Assembly: GCA_002914805.1 (NCBI GenBank)
Contig: JXTB01000049.1
Location: forward strand, 443,637 to 507,636
DNA length: 64,000 nucleotides
Reading direction: 5' to 3'
Source of the DNA: Parasponia andersonii
Lineage: Eukaryota; Streptophyta; Magnoliopsida; Rosales; Cannabaceae
Part shown: positions 48,501-60,180 of the stretch, piece after piece
Layout of the letters: every line of letters begins with the position of its first letter
How positions within the stretch are numbered: position 1 is the stretch's first letter
Notes under the pieces: generated by a model
The model's database searches: none
Told to the model about the DNA's origin: nothing
The model's input: only the letters and a program-made list of their open reading frames with translations
Program-made: the position numbers and the translations under genes

Positions 48501-51500
48501 TTTAGCGACATAAAGTGCAGGGACATAAATAAAATATGCATAAAATTAAGTCCGAGAAGAGCAATACCTTAACACCCTCATCAGCATTAAATGTAGCCAT
48601 CAGTGTCAGACTAAGTGAGTCAAGAGTTATATCTTCCGGAAAGCCGCTCCAAACAGTTACAGAGACAGTACCAGGATCCCCATCACACAATTCTATTGGA
48701 GACCCAGGATTTCCAGAAAACGTAATCAACGATGATACATCCAAAGGCACAGGTTGCTTCATTTCACTATGTGCAAGACGGACAACCTCTGACTGAAAAG
48801 CTTGACGTTCCTTGGTCAAAAACAAGCCTTTATCTAGTGAAAGCAATCTCACACAAGATGATAAGTAACCAGCTTGGTCATTGAGTATCTTCTGACACTC
48901 TGCTAAATTGGGCAGGATTTCGGCTAATAGATCTTGCCATCCTTCACCAGCATAAAGGGCACAAACCTTCTCATATGACTTTGCAGCTAGATCAAAGTTC
49001 CCATGCTTAAAGCAGACAGCTGCTATTTCACCATCAAGAACAACTCCATGTCTTTTCCACCAGGAGCGATGATAATTGTCTGCAGCACCCTTTGTCAGCT
49101 CTAAATATTTTTGCTGCAGAAACAAGAATTTATATTTAGAAAAGAAAGTCGATGATGTGCATAAGTGGACCTGGAGAGCGAGCCAGCAAAGCTCTGACAC
49201 AACAAAGAACTAAAATAGTTTGGAAGCCAAAAATAAAATTTCACACTTTCTGGGTGATATCATTTTTATAGGAGAACCAAGCATTAAGAGAAAAGAATTC
49301 ATATTATTAAAAAAATTAACAAATAAGATTCTATAATAAGGAGGGAGCCATCATTCCATGAAATGGTGATTTCATAATACAAAAAATTCAGAAATACCAC
49401 AGGATAATTAAAAATTCAGAAATGTAAGGATACAGGATAAGAAGTATCTTATTAAGCAAGTGCGTGACTGTATTTGAAGCCTCAAACTGATACCTCAAAC
49501 TCTTCTACTGACGAGAAAGATGTCCATAACTCAGGATTGGAAATTGTACTCTGCAGAGCATGTTCAGCAGCAACATAAATCTCTGCAAGTCTCATAGGTC
49601 GATCAATTGAGCTGTCCATTCCTGGTGAAGAATTTGTACGTGTCATAGAATTTGCATTTACTTTGTGTGCTGGGAACATCTTTGACATTGCATCTGAACC
49701 TGATCTGCCAAAATACATAGCACCTTCACAAATTAAAAGCCTTTGTAATGCTACTGTGCATGCACAATCAAACATATTTTATTTTTATATGTATATGTAC
49801 TAAGAACATATATAAATTCTGGATAAAGAAGCATCAATCCAAATTAATGGAGAAGTGATGACACCATACTACACTGGCTATCATTTCTGCATTTTAATTT
49901 CCGATCAAAAAATGTTTGGTGACCATCATACATTTCAAACATATTTCCAGCAGAAAGTGAAGCTCTTCGCCGATTAGCCTCGCGGAGAAGTAAAGAAGGT
50001 TGAAGTGGCAATGGTTTCCTCTGGATGCCAAAGTGTTTGACTACTGGAGTTTCTTGAAGAATCATCTACAAAAGGTAAATAAATGGCCACAATAAATTTT
50101 AGGAAATTATTCAGTTCCAGTTGAGAAGTCTCAAATTTGGCATATCATACTAGGTATCAATAACCAAATCTATCTCTTGAGAAAGACTACAGAAAATCCC
50201 TTTAGCTGACCTTATACTGCACAAAATTTACATGCCAAATGGGAATAGATGGAGGCCAAATTTTCAAAAGGTTAATTAATTTGCAGATAAATCTAGATTC
50301 TTACACCCCTCAAATTAACAAGTTCTTCTAGCTAAGCTAAGTAGTCAATTTAGTATTCCAAAGTAATAAGTCTTCCAGGATAGAATGGATAACTATTCAA
50401 ACCTATGCATGCTAGAAAATATTTGAATTGACATAAATTTCCAAATATCATTCCTCCATTACCTTCTACTTTCATTCTCATAATTCACTTTCCGTCCACT
50501 ATACACAAACTATGTATGACTATAATGTGTTTTCATTTAAAAAAAAAACATTTTAAGACGCCCGTAGTGTATTACATCTGGATGTGCCAGACAGAAAACT
50601 GACCTTTTCTTTTGCCAACACGTTAGATGAAGCATCAGGTGGAAGTGACGGCCAGACTGCTGGTTTGGGCCAAGGTAGCATACTGAGTGAAGCACTGTTC
50701 AATTGGAAACACAAAGGATAGATTAACAAGGTAGAGACTGAAAAAAAAGAATTACAGCAAATATCTATCGCTTTTGGGAAATTGAAGATAATTGGTTTCA
50801 ATTAAGTGAGAATGATTGCCTCTAGAAATCCACAATAAGAAAACCCATTAGGTAGAAGCTAAAGCTGGATTTGTTCATAAAAGTTTGTATCAGTACCTGT
50901 TGACAGGACTTCTTTCTATATTTGTTCCAAATCCAATCAAATAGGCAAGCCTCATGTACTGCAAAAATCATAAACTAATTAGAACTTTCCTTGCAGCAAA
51001 AATTAACAGATAAAATACAAGAAAGAACGTGAACAAATTTATTGTCGCTGTTAGAAAATCACCTAGAAGGGCAAAGAATTCAGCATTTATGCATTTGATA
51101 AGGTCAGTTCATAAAACGAAGTCACTAATATAGCTCAATTCTAAGTTAATGGATTCTGAGTCACTCGTATTGACACACTAGAAAAACCATTGACACGTAT
51201 CTATTGTGTTGCATCATGGCTTATGAAACAAAAGAAATTCCTACCTTAACCCTGCATAGTGAATAAAGGTCACCCTGAAGTCGGTAAAACTCCTTTTCTA
51301 TATCAGGTGCCACAAATCCTTCATTATAATGTGAAGCAGTAGCAGTGATCAAATCCACACAAGCAGATATTACCCAAACTTCACGCATACAAAAAGGTAG
51401 AATATTCTGAGAGCAATTCCAAGAGGAAAAATATCAAAGACAGAAGAAAAAAGGTGTGAGAAAGAGAAATCAAACACATAAGCAATATAGCATGGTAAGA

Positions 51501-54500
51501 AAACACAGAAATGGAATATGGAACCCAATACCTCATGCAGGGTTAAGGCCTTCGAGAAGCTAATAATGAATGAGAAACCCCTTGATGCAACCTCAAAGGG
51601 TCGATCCAGCTTAAATAACAGCTGCAATTAAAAAATTCACAATTAAAATTTTAGTATAAAGTTAAATAATGAACAAATTAAAACAAATTGTGAAAAAAGC
51701 AAGAATTTCCTACAGCTTCTTACTATGTACATGTAATATACTAAGACACAAGAGGGAAAAAATTAATCCACCAGTCAAGTTGATCCACAAGGACAATATG
51801 ATTAATCCCAAGACTGAAGAATCAAATCCTAGGCCACTCCTGTGTTGCTCTTCATCCTAGCTTCATATGCAATTGGCTTCCATCAGGTAGATTATTTCTA
51901 TGCATAATTTTTCTACATGATATTTGTTCGTATGCCACTTTAACTACGACACAATATTATGATGGAATCTTTAAATGCGGGCTGTATGCAGTGGCTGGGA
52001 AAAGGCTGGCAGAAGTGGGAAGGGCTTAGGGGGCAGATTCCACCAGTGCAATCAACACAGACAAATAACAGCGGAAAAATAGTCAGAGTCCAAGTCTGTA
52101 TGTATATACTCAGAGATAGTTATAGATGGATAAGAGAGCAATGGATGATATAATATTACAAGTAGAACAAAGCAATCAGACACTACTTCAGCCACATATA
52201 TGCCTTATACTATTTGTTTAATGTACAGGTGGGATTATAAGAGATACAGCTTCCCATACCTTTGATTGACAGGCAAAGAGATACTGTCTAAATTCAAATT
52301 CCCTAAATGAGTCATCTTGAACAATCTGTGTCAGTGGCTTTTTTCCAGGATTAAGCAATGCCGCTTGATCATCACCATGGTCTACTCCTCCAAAGTCCCT
52401 CTGTTTTCCAGGTATATTAACTGCATCACATGGAAACAATTGGTCTAAATCATGATACTGGCATCTATGATAAATAGAAGTATTTTAAAATATAATTAAA
52501 GTGTACAGTTAAAGTGCTTCAGATAAGGAAAAAAGGAGATCTAGACAATTGCATAATTACAAAAAAGAAAAAATGAATCAATCAATCATGTGATTCTTTT
52601 GACAGAAAAATTAACCAAAAATTACAAGGTGAAAAAGGTTTTTCAGACTGGTCTTCTGGGGAGGAAATCATGTCCTTGAACTAATCAAATGACAACACAT
52701 AAATCTTTAATACAGAGCGTAGATGCTAATTGCAAAATTAGATTGCTCATATTGGTTCTAATTGACACACAAGTCCAGGTAAATTCAAATCTCAAATTTG
52801 GTACAGCGGATTATATTTGCAGGAACAAGTATCACGAATTCTTAAACAAACTAGATCAACTAGCATTGAGCAGATAAATATTATACTTTCGGGGGCTATA
52901 AGTGCACTAGAAACCAGAACATATATCTTGCAAGAGAAACTAATCAACAAAAAGACAAAAAATGTACCCGTTTCTAAATAGCAAAGTTCCAGTTCGTCAT
53001 ATTCACGTAGGGCATCTTCATGAAGATGAGCCATCTCAAACATAAAAGCCAAGCTTTCCTGAGAACAAGCAGCAAATACGGTAAGAAGTGTCTAGAATGG
53101 GCAGAAAAGAAAGTCATAGACAACTAAAGATAAATGGCTATAAAGACACGAAGGATTGTGAAACTAGTGCCTTCATATATCCCTAAAGTGTATAATGAAA
53201 TGCTTTTCATGAATATTTTGGACATAATTTGTGCACAAGAACAAGTCACGAATAAGTTCTTTCACGAATATTTTGTACATAATTTGTGCACAAGAACAAG
53301 TCAAATAAGTTCTTTGCATGAGATACATGAACTCAATTATTTTCTCAGTAATTTGCTTGAATCCTCTTTACACTCAAAGCATCCTTAAACACATTTTTAT
53401 AGTTAACATATTGTCAAGATTGAAGGACCTTCAATATAAAAAAGTTGCAGAAGTTCCAAACTGGCATGAGTCTTTGTTCACTGAGCTTCCGTATCTCCTC
53501 CTCATAAAACTGTACACGCTTGTCCAAGGTATTTCTTACAGATTCCACAATCTTAGATTCCAAGTCTTCCCAAAAATTTGCTTCAGGAGAATGTAAATCA
53601 AACTTGCAGCACCTAAGTAAACCACCGCATGTTAAAAAAATAAATAAAAGCAAACTACGAAAAGAAACAGAAGAACACAAATGATATAAAGCATTTACAT
53701 CATGAGATTTCTCTCTTTAGATTAATTTCCATTATGCATAAAGATTTTTAATACTTAGTTTATATTTCACAGAGAATTAATACAATAAATTGAACAAAAA
53801 TAAAATTTCTAATCAGATTAAAAACACAATTCAAGAAAAGGCTATGCTATTGAACAAATAAGTATGAGAGATCATTACTATTTGCTTTACTATTTACGTA
53901 CTTTTTTTAAAAAAAAAGAAGACGAAAGATATCAATTGAAAAAGTACAAATTACTGAAAGCAGCAAGTTTACCTTTCTCTCTTCTTGGAACTAAAATCAA
54001 CTTCAAGTTTGGCATATACTTTTTTTGCCATTTTGGTAGCTTGATCATTACTTGGATGAGCCTTAGAGACGAAAACAATAAACCACTCCCGTTCATCATT
54101 TTGGACAATCAATTTCAGGCGTGGTTTAAGGATGGTTTTGAACTCATCAAGATCCTAATGAAAAAATTGTCAGTTTCGGCACAATAATACAACCAAACAT
54201 TGACTTAGAAAGAGGATAAGAGGTGTTAAGTGAATTTTTATGGAAATTGACTAATAAATAATGACCATGAAACAAACTTCACAGATTTCCCTTTTAAATG
54301 TCCTACATCAGGAATTTTCACAGGGAATTAACTTCCAAACTAAATCGAGATCAGGACCTCCCTTTTCAGATCAAACAAAGTGAGGAATATTTACATACTG
54401 TTTCCAATATAGTACACAACATCTACGTTTAAATATTTACATCATACACATCACTATTATCTTATGCCTACAAATCTAACTACTTTTAAATAGCATTAGT

Positions 54501-55925
54501 AGCTTCCATATATTCATCTGACCTCTTGAACCAGTGTTTGCAGAAAACTAAAGATGGAGGGTAAAGTTTTTTCTACGCCTTCCCTCTCACAGTTCTGATG
54601 TTCAAAGAACAGTTTCATCCGTAGCAAGTAAAAAATGTTTATAACGTCATTGTATGTGTAACGTCATAAGTAAAATATAAAGCTCCCTCTTTTCCCCTAA
54701 AAATATGTGAGATGCAAGTAAAAGAATTGCCCCATCATCAGATAATTAAATTACCTAATGTATAGTCATCCAATTTCTTTGCTTCAAATAATAGTAGCAA
54801 CTTGGAAATCACCAAAGATAGAGAGAGTCAACCATCTAAGATGACATGAGGATGCATATATGTCGAAAAGTAAAAAAGTGGAGAATGCAGGTGAGGTGAA
54901 GGAGAATGAACCGTACCTCACAAGTAACAAGGACAACAGTTGCATATGGCTCTCGGAACCAAAACAATAATTGCTCCTGTGGAAACCGGCTGCGAAGTCT
55001 AGCATCCGTTGTTAATATGAATTCAGCAGGCAAATTCTCAACAAACACGGGATTACGGGTCTTATTGTTCAAGCAAGCTCTTTTCAATGGAAACCGCTCC
55101 TCAAATCCATTCTTGATAGTAGGCCACAAATCACTCACATCTTCAACTGAAAATCACCACATTATAAATTCATTAGACTTATTCTTAGGATTAAGGACCA
55201 TTACAATTACATCATTACCAGTACATTTGTTCAATCATCTTTTAGATGCAACAGATGACAAGACACAGGCATGAAATAGAACGCAATAAACTCAACCAAC
55301 CAATAAAGATACTTAATTTACGACATAGATGACTCACTGAAGGTGCTCTAATTGTTAAGTCCGAAAGAACTAAATTTTTGACGCTGCGAATCTCGGGACA
55401 TTGGTAGGAAAATCCAAATGATTTTCACCGCTTTTACAAACATGATCAGAAAATGGTAAAAAGTAATTCTTGAAGCATCTCCAGAATTCAATACAAAACG
55501 GGGCCCACATTCTGAAAACGCAGAAACCAATTTCTAAAACTACCCATTTCCAGCCATTCTTCTCAGATGCCATATAAAATGCATAATCCGTATCACTCTC
55601 ATTCTTTCTCCCAAATGGGCATTAACATCTCCAACTAATTTCAGACTCAAAATGATCCAAAACAATAAAGCTCAAATTGCAAAGGAGTCAATTCAAATCT
55701 AGTGTCTGTAAACATACATAAATACATACATAGATATGTACATAGTCTGAACCGCATTAAGATCGAGAGCACAATACACAATCAAGCTAAAAATTTTGGA
55801 ATCTAAAAAGTAAATTTAGTGAAAGAGAAAGTAGAAAAGTGTTGGGAAAATGAGGAATTACCAGCTATAACGAGGTGATCACAGGAATTCTTGATAGTCT
55901 GGAACTGAGCTAGAAAATTCGCCAT
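45582..55925 (-). CDS. TRS130: TRAPPII complex subunit TRS130/TRAPPC10 (CLUB)
   Basis: A 21-exon gene of about 1255 residues (Arabidopsis CLUB is about 1260). Exons 5' to 3': 55862-55925, 54917-55146, 53973-54154, 53429-53612, 52968-53058, 52260-52420, 51532-51621, 51245-51406, 50897-50958, 50604-50694, about 49902-50065, 49494-49704, 48568-49113, 48270-48482, 47705-48092, 47469-47559, 47260-47344, 46568-46757, 46151-46446, 45900-45990, 45582-45757. The product tethers vesicles at the trans-Golgi as a TRAPPII subunit that helps activate Rab GTPases; in plants it is needed for cell-plate assembly. Recognised stretches include MANFLAQFQTIKNSCDHLVI, RFPQEQLLFWFREPYATVVL, NYHRSWWKRHGVVLDGEIAA and YVRPPQLGLPDVDEAN. 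Every junction stays in frame except exon 11, whose donor is unclear. The intron after exon 16 uses GC-AG. Confidence 0.93.
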
Positions 55926-56306
55926 GTTCGACCTCGATCTACACACCAACTATATGCGAACCATACTACACATCGATCCGCATATATATATATATATATA
56001 GCGAAGAAGAGAGAGAGAGAGCGCGCGCGCGAGAGAGAGAGAGAGAGAGTTCTAAGTCTGGTCTCTTACACAGTGTTGTGTTGTGAATGATGAGAAGCGA
56101 GAAATGGAGTACTGGTGGAGGTTAAGGGACTGATTTGGTAATTTCGTATGGCCCGGAGATCTAGTGCTTCGCGTCCGTATAATTCCATGGGCCGTCTCTT
56201 TTCTTCGGTTGGCTGGCTAAAGACTTGTTTGGTTCCGGGGATATACTGTCACGCTCACTACTGCGATACCATGACTAGTAAGATTGTAAGTTACTACTAT
56301 GATACC
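55926..56306 (-). promoter_or_regulatory. TRS130 5' UTR and core promoter region
   Basis: A GA/GC dinucleotide tract (56003-56049), which is CT/GC-rich on the coding strand, fits the pyrimidine-rich leader of plant genes. Two site II-type elements lie further upstream, GGGCCA on the minus strand (56149-56154) and TGGGCC on the plus strand (56188-56193). Such sites are common in broadly expressed growth-related genes. A TRIM retroelement borders this region at 56307, so the native promoter beyond it has been displaced by about 0.8 kb. Confidence 0.5.
56003..56049. repeat. (GA)n/(GC)n compound microsatellite in the TRS130 leader
   Basis: AGAGAGAG, then GCGCGCGCG, then a longer GA run, preceded by a TA tract (55982-55999). 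It lies about 80-125 bp upstream of the start codon. Confidence 0.85.
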
Positions 56307-57101
56307 TGTAATCCCTTACAAAGTGATAGGCAGAACAAACTGCGCGTTAGTATGTTCGACTGGTCTAGGAGACTCCGAAGATATGTGTGGAGTCGTCCCT
56401 CGCCTACACAAATTGGTTGGGAGCTGGAGTCATTCCCCTGGTGAGCCCAAGACAGGATGAAACTAGTCGATGTTACTTATATGCATATTGCGGGTGATTA
56501 GGCTGGCCTGAACTCATCAACCAAGCGCCGCACGGGGTGTGATCACATGTGCAGCAGTGTGACCCCCGTGACAATTGGTATCAGAGCCTAAGCGACGGAT
56601 GCAAGGAGACATTACCATCTTCCATGGGATGGAGATCACCAATATGCAATCAACCCTTATTGAGGCCATAATGAATTGTAAGGCAGTAGTGAGACTGCGT
56701 CTACACCGAACGCCAGCATTGGTGCATGTTCACTACACAATTATGTGCACCGAGTGAAATGATAGGCAGGGTAGAGCATTTCGGCGTGATGGTTTTATGC
56801 ACGAGGACGTGCATGTTTTTCAGTGGGGGAGGGTTTGTAATCTCCTACAAAGTGATAGGCAGAACAAACTGCGCATTAGCATGTTCGATTGGTCCAGGAG
56901 ACTCCGAAGGTGCGTGTGGGAGCCGTCCCGCCCACACAAACTGGTTGGGAGCTGGAGCTGTTCTCCTGATAAACCCAAGACAAGGCGAAACCAGTCGATA
57001 TTACTTATATACATATTGCGGGTGATTAGGCTGGCCCGGACTCATCAACCGGGCGTCGCACGGGTTGTGATCACGTGTGTAGCAGCGTGACCCCCGTGAC
57101 A
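56307..57101 (+). mobile_element. Complete TRIM (terminal-repeat retrotransposon in miniature)
   Basis: Two direct terminal repeats, 56307-56573 (267 bp) and 56836-57101 (266 bp), each begin TGTAATC and end CGTGACA. The primer-binding site TGGTATCAGAGCC (56576-56588), complementary to the initiator-tRNA-Met 3' end, lies 2 bp after the left repeat. A polypurine tract (AGTGGGGGAGGG, about 56822-56833) immediately precedes the right repeat. The 262-bp interior has no coding capacity. The target duplication ATACC is perfect (56302-56306 and 57102-57106). The repeats differ mainly by C/T and G/A transitions, so it is an old, probably methylated insertion. It needs proteins from another element to move. 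The 5S-like core of Cassandra elements is not seen. Confidence 0.9.
56576..56588 (+). other. Primer-binding site of the TRIM
   Basis: TGGTATCAGAGCC matches the sequence complementary to the 3' end of plant initiator tRNA-Met, the usual reverse-transcription primer of many plant LTR elements. Confidence 0.85.
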
Positions 57102-57109
57102 ATACCCAT

Positions 57110-57665
57110 GGCTAGTAAGATTGTAAGTTGGCATTTGATTGCTAAACAAAAATAGAAAAAAGAATGAAAATGATAAGATGGAAGGAGTAGGAATAGAATA
57201 AAAAGGAAAACTAATTGATTTGTTTGATTCACATGTTAAAATTGAGATTATTATATTTAATTTATTATCCAATGGAATAGAATAAAACATTATCTAAACC
57301 AAAATGCTTTTATTATTAAAAAAGTAGCACAAATGGTTGAATTGGTACAAAAGTTGATTTTTTTTTGTTTTTTTTTTTTTGCATTAGAAATTAATTCTTC
57401 CTCTAAAAAAATAAAAAATTTTAAAGATAGATATATCATATCATTTCTTTTTTTTTTCTTCAATCTCTTTTAATGAATATTTGAAATTAGATATTTAATG
57501 TAGAATATAATTGTTAACTGATAATAACTGGTTAATAGCACATCATAAGAGTGATTTGGTATTCTACAATTCATTGAAATTAGATTCTTCCTGAGATTTA
57601 TGCTTAGGAGGCTTCCCTCCCTCCTTCTTCCCCTCCTCCCCCCCCCCTCCCTTTTTTTTTAATAG
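57110..57665. other. AT-rich intergenic DNA, no gene seen
   Basis: Nothing recognised apart from T runs and a C-rich CCTCC tract (57612-57651). Confidence 0.5.
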
Positions 57666-57667
57666 GG

Positions 57668-58012
57668 TGAGGTACAAAAAAATATCATAAGATTTGAGTA
57701 TCCTGTTATTTAAATCTTGAAGTTTGGAGTTTGCAAAATAATATGCTAATATTAAGAATTTGTGAAAATTAATACCATACATTGATTTTTTTAACTATTT
57801 TTAATAACCAAAAGACAGTAATATTCTTCATTAAAACTAGATTAGTTCTTATTATTCTTCTTAATTTTGATGGTATTATTATTTTTCACTTTTTAAAATT
57901 ATTCAAAATGTAAATCTAAGGTATCAAATTTTAAAAATTCTTAATCTTAAAGTATTATTTTGTAGAGTCCAAATTTCAGGATTTAGATTACAGAATACTT
58001 AAACCTTCAGAT
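57668..58012. mobile_element. Inverted-repeat element (family C)
   Basis: The left 95 bp and the reverse complement of the right 95 bp match over their whole length. Left: GATTTGAGTATCCTGTTATT, then AATCTTGAAGTTTGGAGTTT and GCAAAATAATATGC. Right inverted: GGTTTAAGTATTCTGTAATC, then AATCCTGAAATTTGGACTCT and ACAAAATAATACTT. Both arms end in GATACC-like or AATACC sequence. It is about 345 bp, AT-rich and non-coding, as expected for a MITE. No second copy is seen and the ends are approximate. Confidence 0.55.
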
Positions 58013-58527
58013 TTTTTTTTTTTTTGCAGTTTACTTTTCAAGTATCAATTAGATTCTCATTTTTACTTTATAATAATCAGACTAATATATAGTTGTGATT
58101 GTTTAATATTTCTGTCGTGGATTTCGCTATCAACTTCTAAAATACAAAACTTATTTTATTCTTCACTTAAGATTATATTAGTTAGTCCCTTTTACAACTT
58201 GTTTTAGTACCTAAACACAATACAATGAAGAAAAACTTGTTATTAGTTAGCTACCTATATATATACCCATACATATAGAACTTTTAGATATAAAATCATA
58301 TATAATCACTCATACAATATTATTATATATACTAGATATAACAACTAAATATTACCCAAATAAGTTAAGCATAAGAGTTTATCTATCTAGACATACATAG
58401 TTCACTCCAAAGGAAAGAGTATAATTATATAATCAAAGGTGGCTTACTCTATATTAGTCGTCAAAAAAGGTGATCATACCCAACCTATTATAAAACCATT
58501 CAAAAAACGATCATACCCAAATACTAA

Positions 58528-59202
58528 TTAGAAATGACCAGCTAACAAAACTCTGACCCAAACATTTTTCTCCTCATCAGGAAGACTAAAGAAAAATGAT
58601 ATAAGAGAATTATCACCCAATATAATACGAGAATCTTTATGTCGGTCCATCATATTTAGCATTGTGTTTCTCATCATCTCCTCATTAAGTCACATATATT
58701 TGTCATTTAAATCTTTACCAATTACTTGACTTAGACGAATAGATGACATTTCTATTTTCTCTCTAATAAAATAGAAGACATCCTTAATTACCTCAACAAT
58801 ATCTCCAAAACTTTCACTCTCTTGTTTTTCTTCTTTGATGAGCCATCAGATTGAGTTGGTGGTCTTCTTGATCTACTTGGTGCTTGTGAAAATGGCATAA
58901 GTTCTCTATTTTCAGCAGAAGCATCTATCATACTACAAACAAAACTGAAGTTATCTTCATTTAGATTAATTTTTTTGTCCTTTTCATTATCTTCTATCAC
59001 ACCAACACGAGTCTCTGCATTCTTTCCTATTGCATGATCTTTTTCCAAAAATTGTGCACATATCATCATAAAAAAGAAACATCTTATTCTTGAAAGGAGC
59101 TACTTCGTTGCACAGGTATATTGAACATATAAACTTATTGTTAAGTATTGTTACCTGTAGATGAGCATCCCAAATAGGTTTCTCAGCTGTTACTACATGC
59201 AT
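58528..59202 (-). pseudogene. Myb/SANT-like DNA-binding protein pseudogene
   Basis: The minus strand reads TAEKPIWDAHLQ, then VAPFKNKMFLFYDDMCTIFGK (59090-59190), typical of the plant Myb/SANT-like (Myb_DNA-bind_3, L10-interacting MYB-like) domain. DHAIGKNAET follows in another frame (58788-59069), then a Ser/Arg/Lys-rich linker (SRSRRPPTQSDGSSKKKNKR). A further frame shift gives GDIVEVIKDVFYFIREKIEM, then, after an in-frame TGA, LNEEMMRNTMLNMMDRHKDS and FFFSLPDEEKNVWVRVLLAG, the usual C-terminal end of this family. At least two frameshifts and one stop make it non-functional. Such genes are often amplified with Harbinger-type elements, so a transposon origin is possible. Confidence 0.65.
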
Positions 59203-59518
59203 AATATTTAGCCATTACATAAAAGCGACACTTAATTTTCTCTTTTTCAAAGTTTGTTGTTTTGCTAAGTTTAGATAAGTATTTTTTTAACAAATAATCC
59301 TACAAACATAATGTCAAAAACAAATGACATAAAGGCATGCATGGAACATGTATACTTAATAATCTATAATAGAATGACAATATTAGAACTAAAAAAGAAG
59401 TAGTATTAACTTAATTGAAAAAAAGAAAGAAAGAAAGAAAGAAGATAAATGATATTGAAAGCTTTTAAGTCAATTCCAGCATTCATCGTACAATACAAAG
59501 CTTAGACACAAGTCAACA

Positions 59519-59682
59519 AGAAAAAGAAATTAACGATAAAATAAAAAAAATGTCAAAGTTGAAGTACCCTACAACTAACAATTCTTGTTGAGGTGACAAA
59601 AGAAAAAGAAATTAACGATAAAATAAAAAAAATGTCAAAGTTGAAGTACCCTACAACTAATAATTCTTGTTGAGGTGACAAA
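59519..59682. repeat. 82-bp tandem duplication, nearly identical copies
   Basis: Two copies of an 82-bp unit that includes GAAATTAACGATAAAATAAA and TTGAAGTACCCTACAACTAA. The only difference I see inside the repeated core is C versus T (ACTAACAATT against ACTAATAATT). No coding potential. Confidence 0.9.
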
Positions 59683-59951
59683 AGGATTTTCTCGATTATG
59701 TTAAAGACACATTAATTCAACAAACGAATAAAGAAACATATGATGTATAAATAATTCTTTCCTTCTGACGAATTAGCGAGCAGTGTTGGATAGTCCATTA
59801 ATTTATAAGCAGTAGAATAATTGATCAATATCTAAAGACATCATAAAGAAAATTTACTCTAGCTCTTATGGATATAGGTAGTTCTTAGAGAAATCACTCT
59901 ATTTGGCAAGCATGTAGGACACGTTTTTTTTTTCCTTAATATATATATATA

Positions 59952-60180
59952 GTTACCAATCTAATAGATATTTTTTTTACTTATGTGTAGGTATTTTTTT
60001 AGTCGTTGGATCATCATTAGATAATGATCTAACGACTATAATAACATGCATAAAAAATTATGCATCATTAGTGCTATTTTTTTCTTACATTTTACTATAA
60101 AAAAATGTGTATGATAAATTTTTATTGGCTAAAATGATACTTATATATAGGTAAAAAAAAATATCTACTAGATTGGTGCC
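59952..60180. mobile_element. MITE family D, solitary copy
   Basis: A 229-bp inverted-repeat element related to the array at 35126-35935. The left end GTTACCAATCTAATAGATAT and the reverse complement of the right end GGCACCAATCTAGTAGATAT match, and the match continues through TTTTTTTTAC(T/C)TAT..TAGGTAT. The centre carries AGTCGTTGGATCATCATTAG and its inverted partner ATAATGATCTAACGACTA. It sits in TA-repeat DNA on both sides, so the target duplication cannot be resolved. Confidence 0.65.

Noticed and set aside
56148-57090. Overlapping open frames sharing QSDRQNKLR.SMFDWSRRLRR
   Set aside because: The shared peptide comes from the two terminal repeats of the TRIM and is not a duplicated protein domain.
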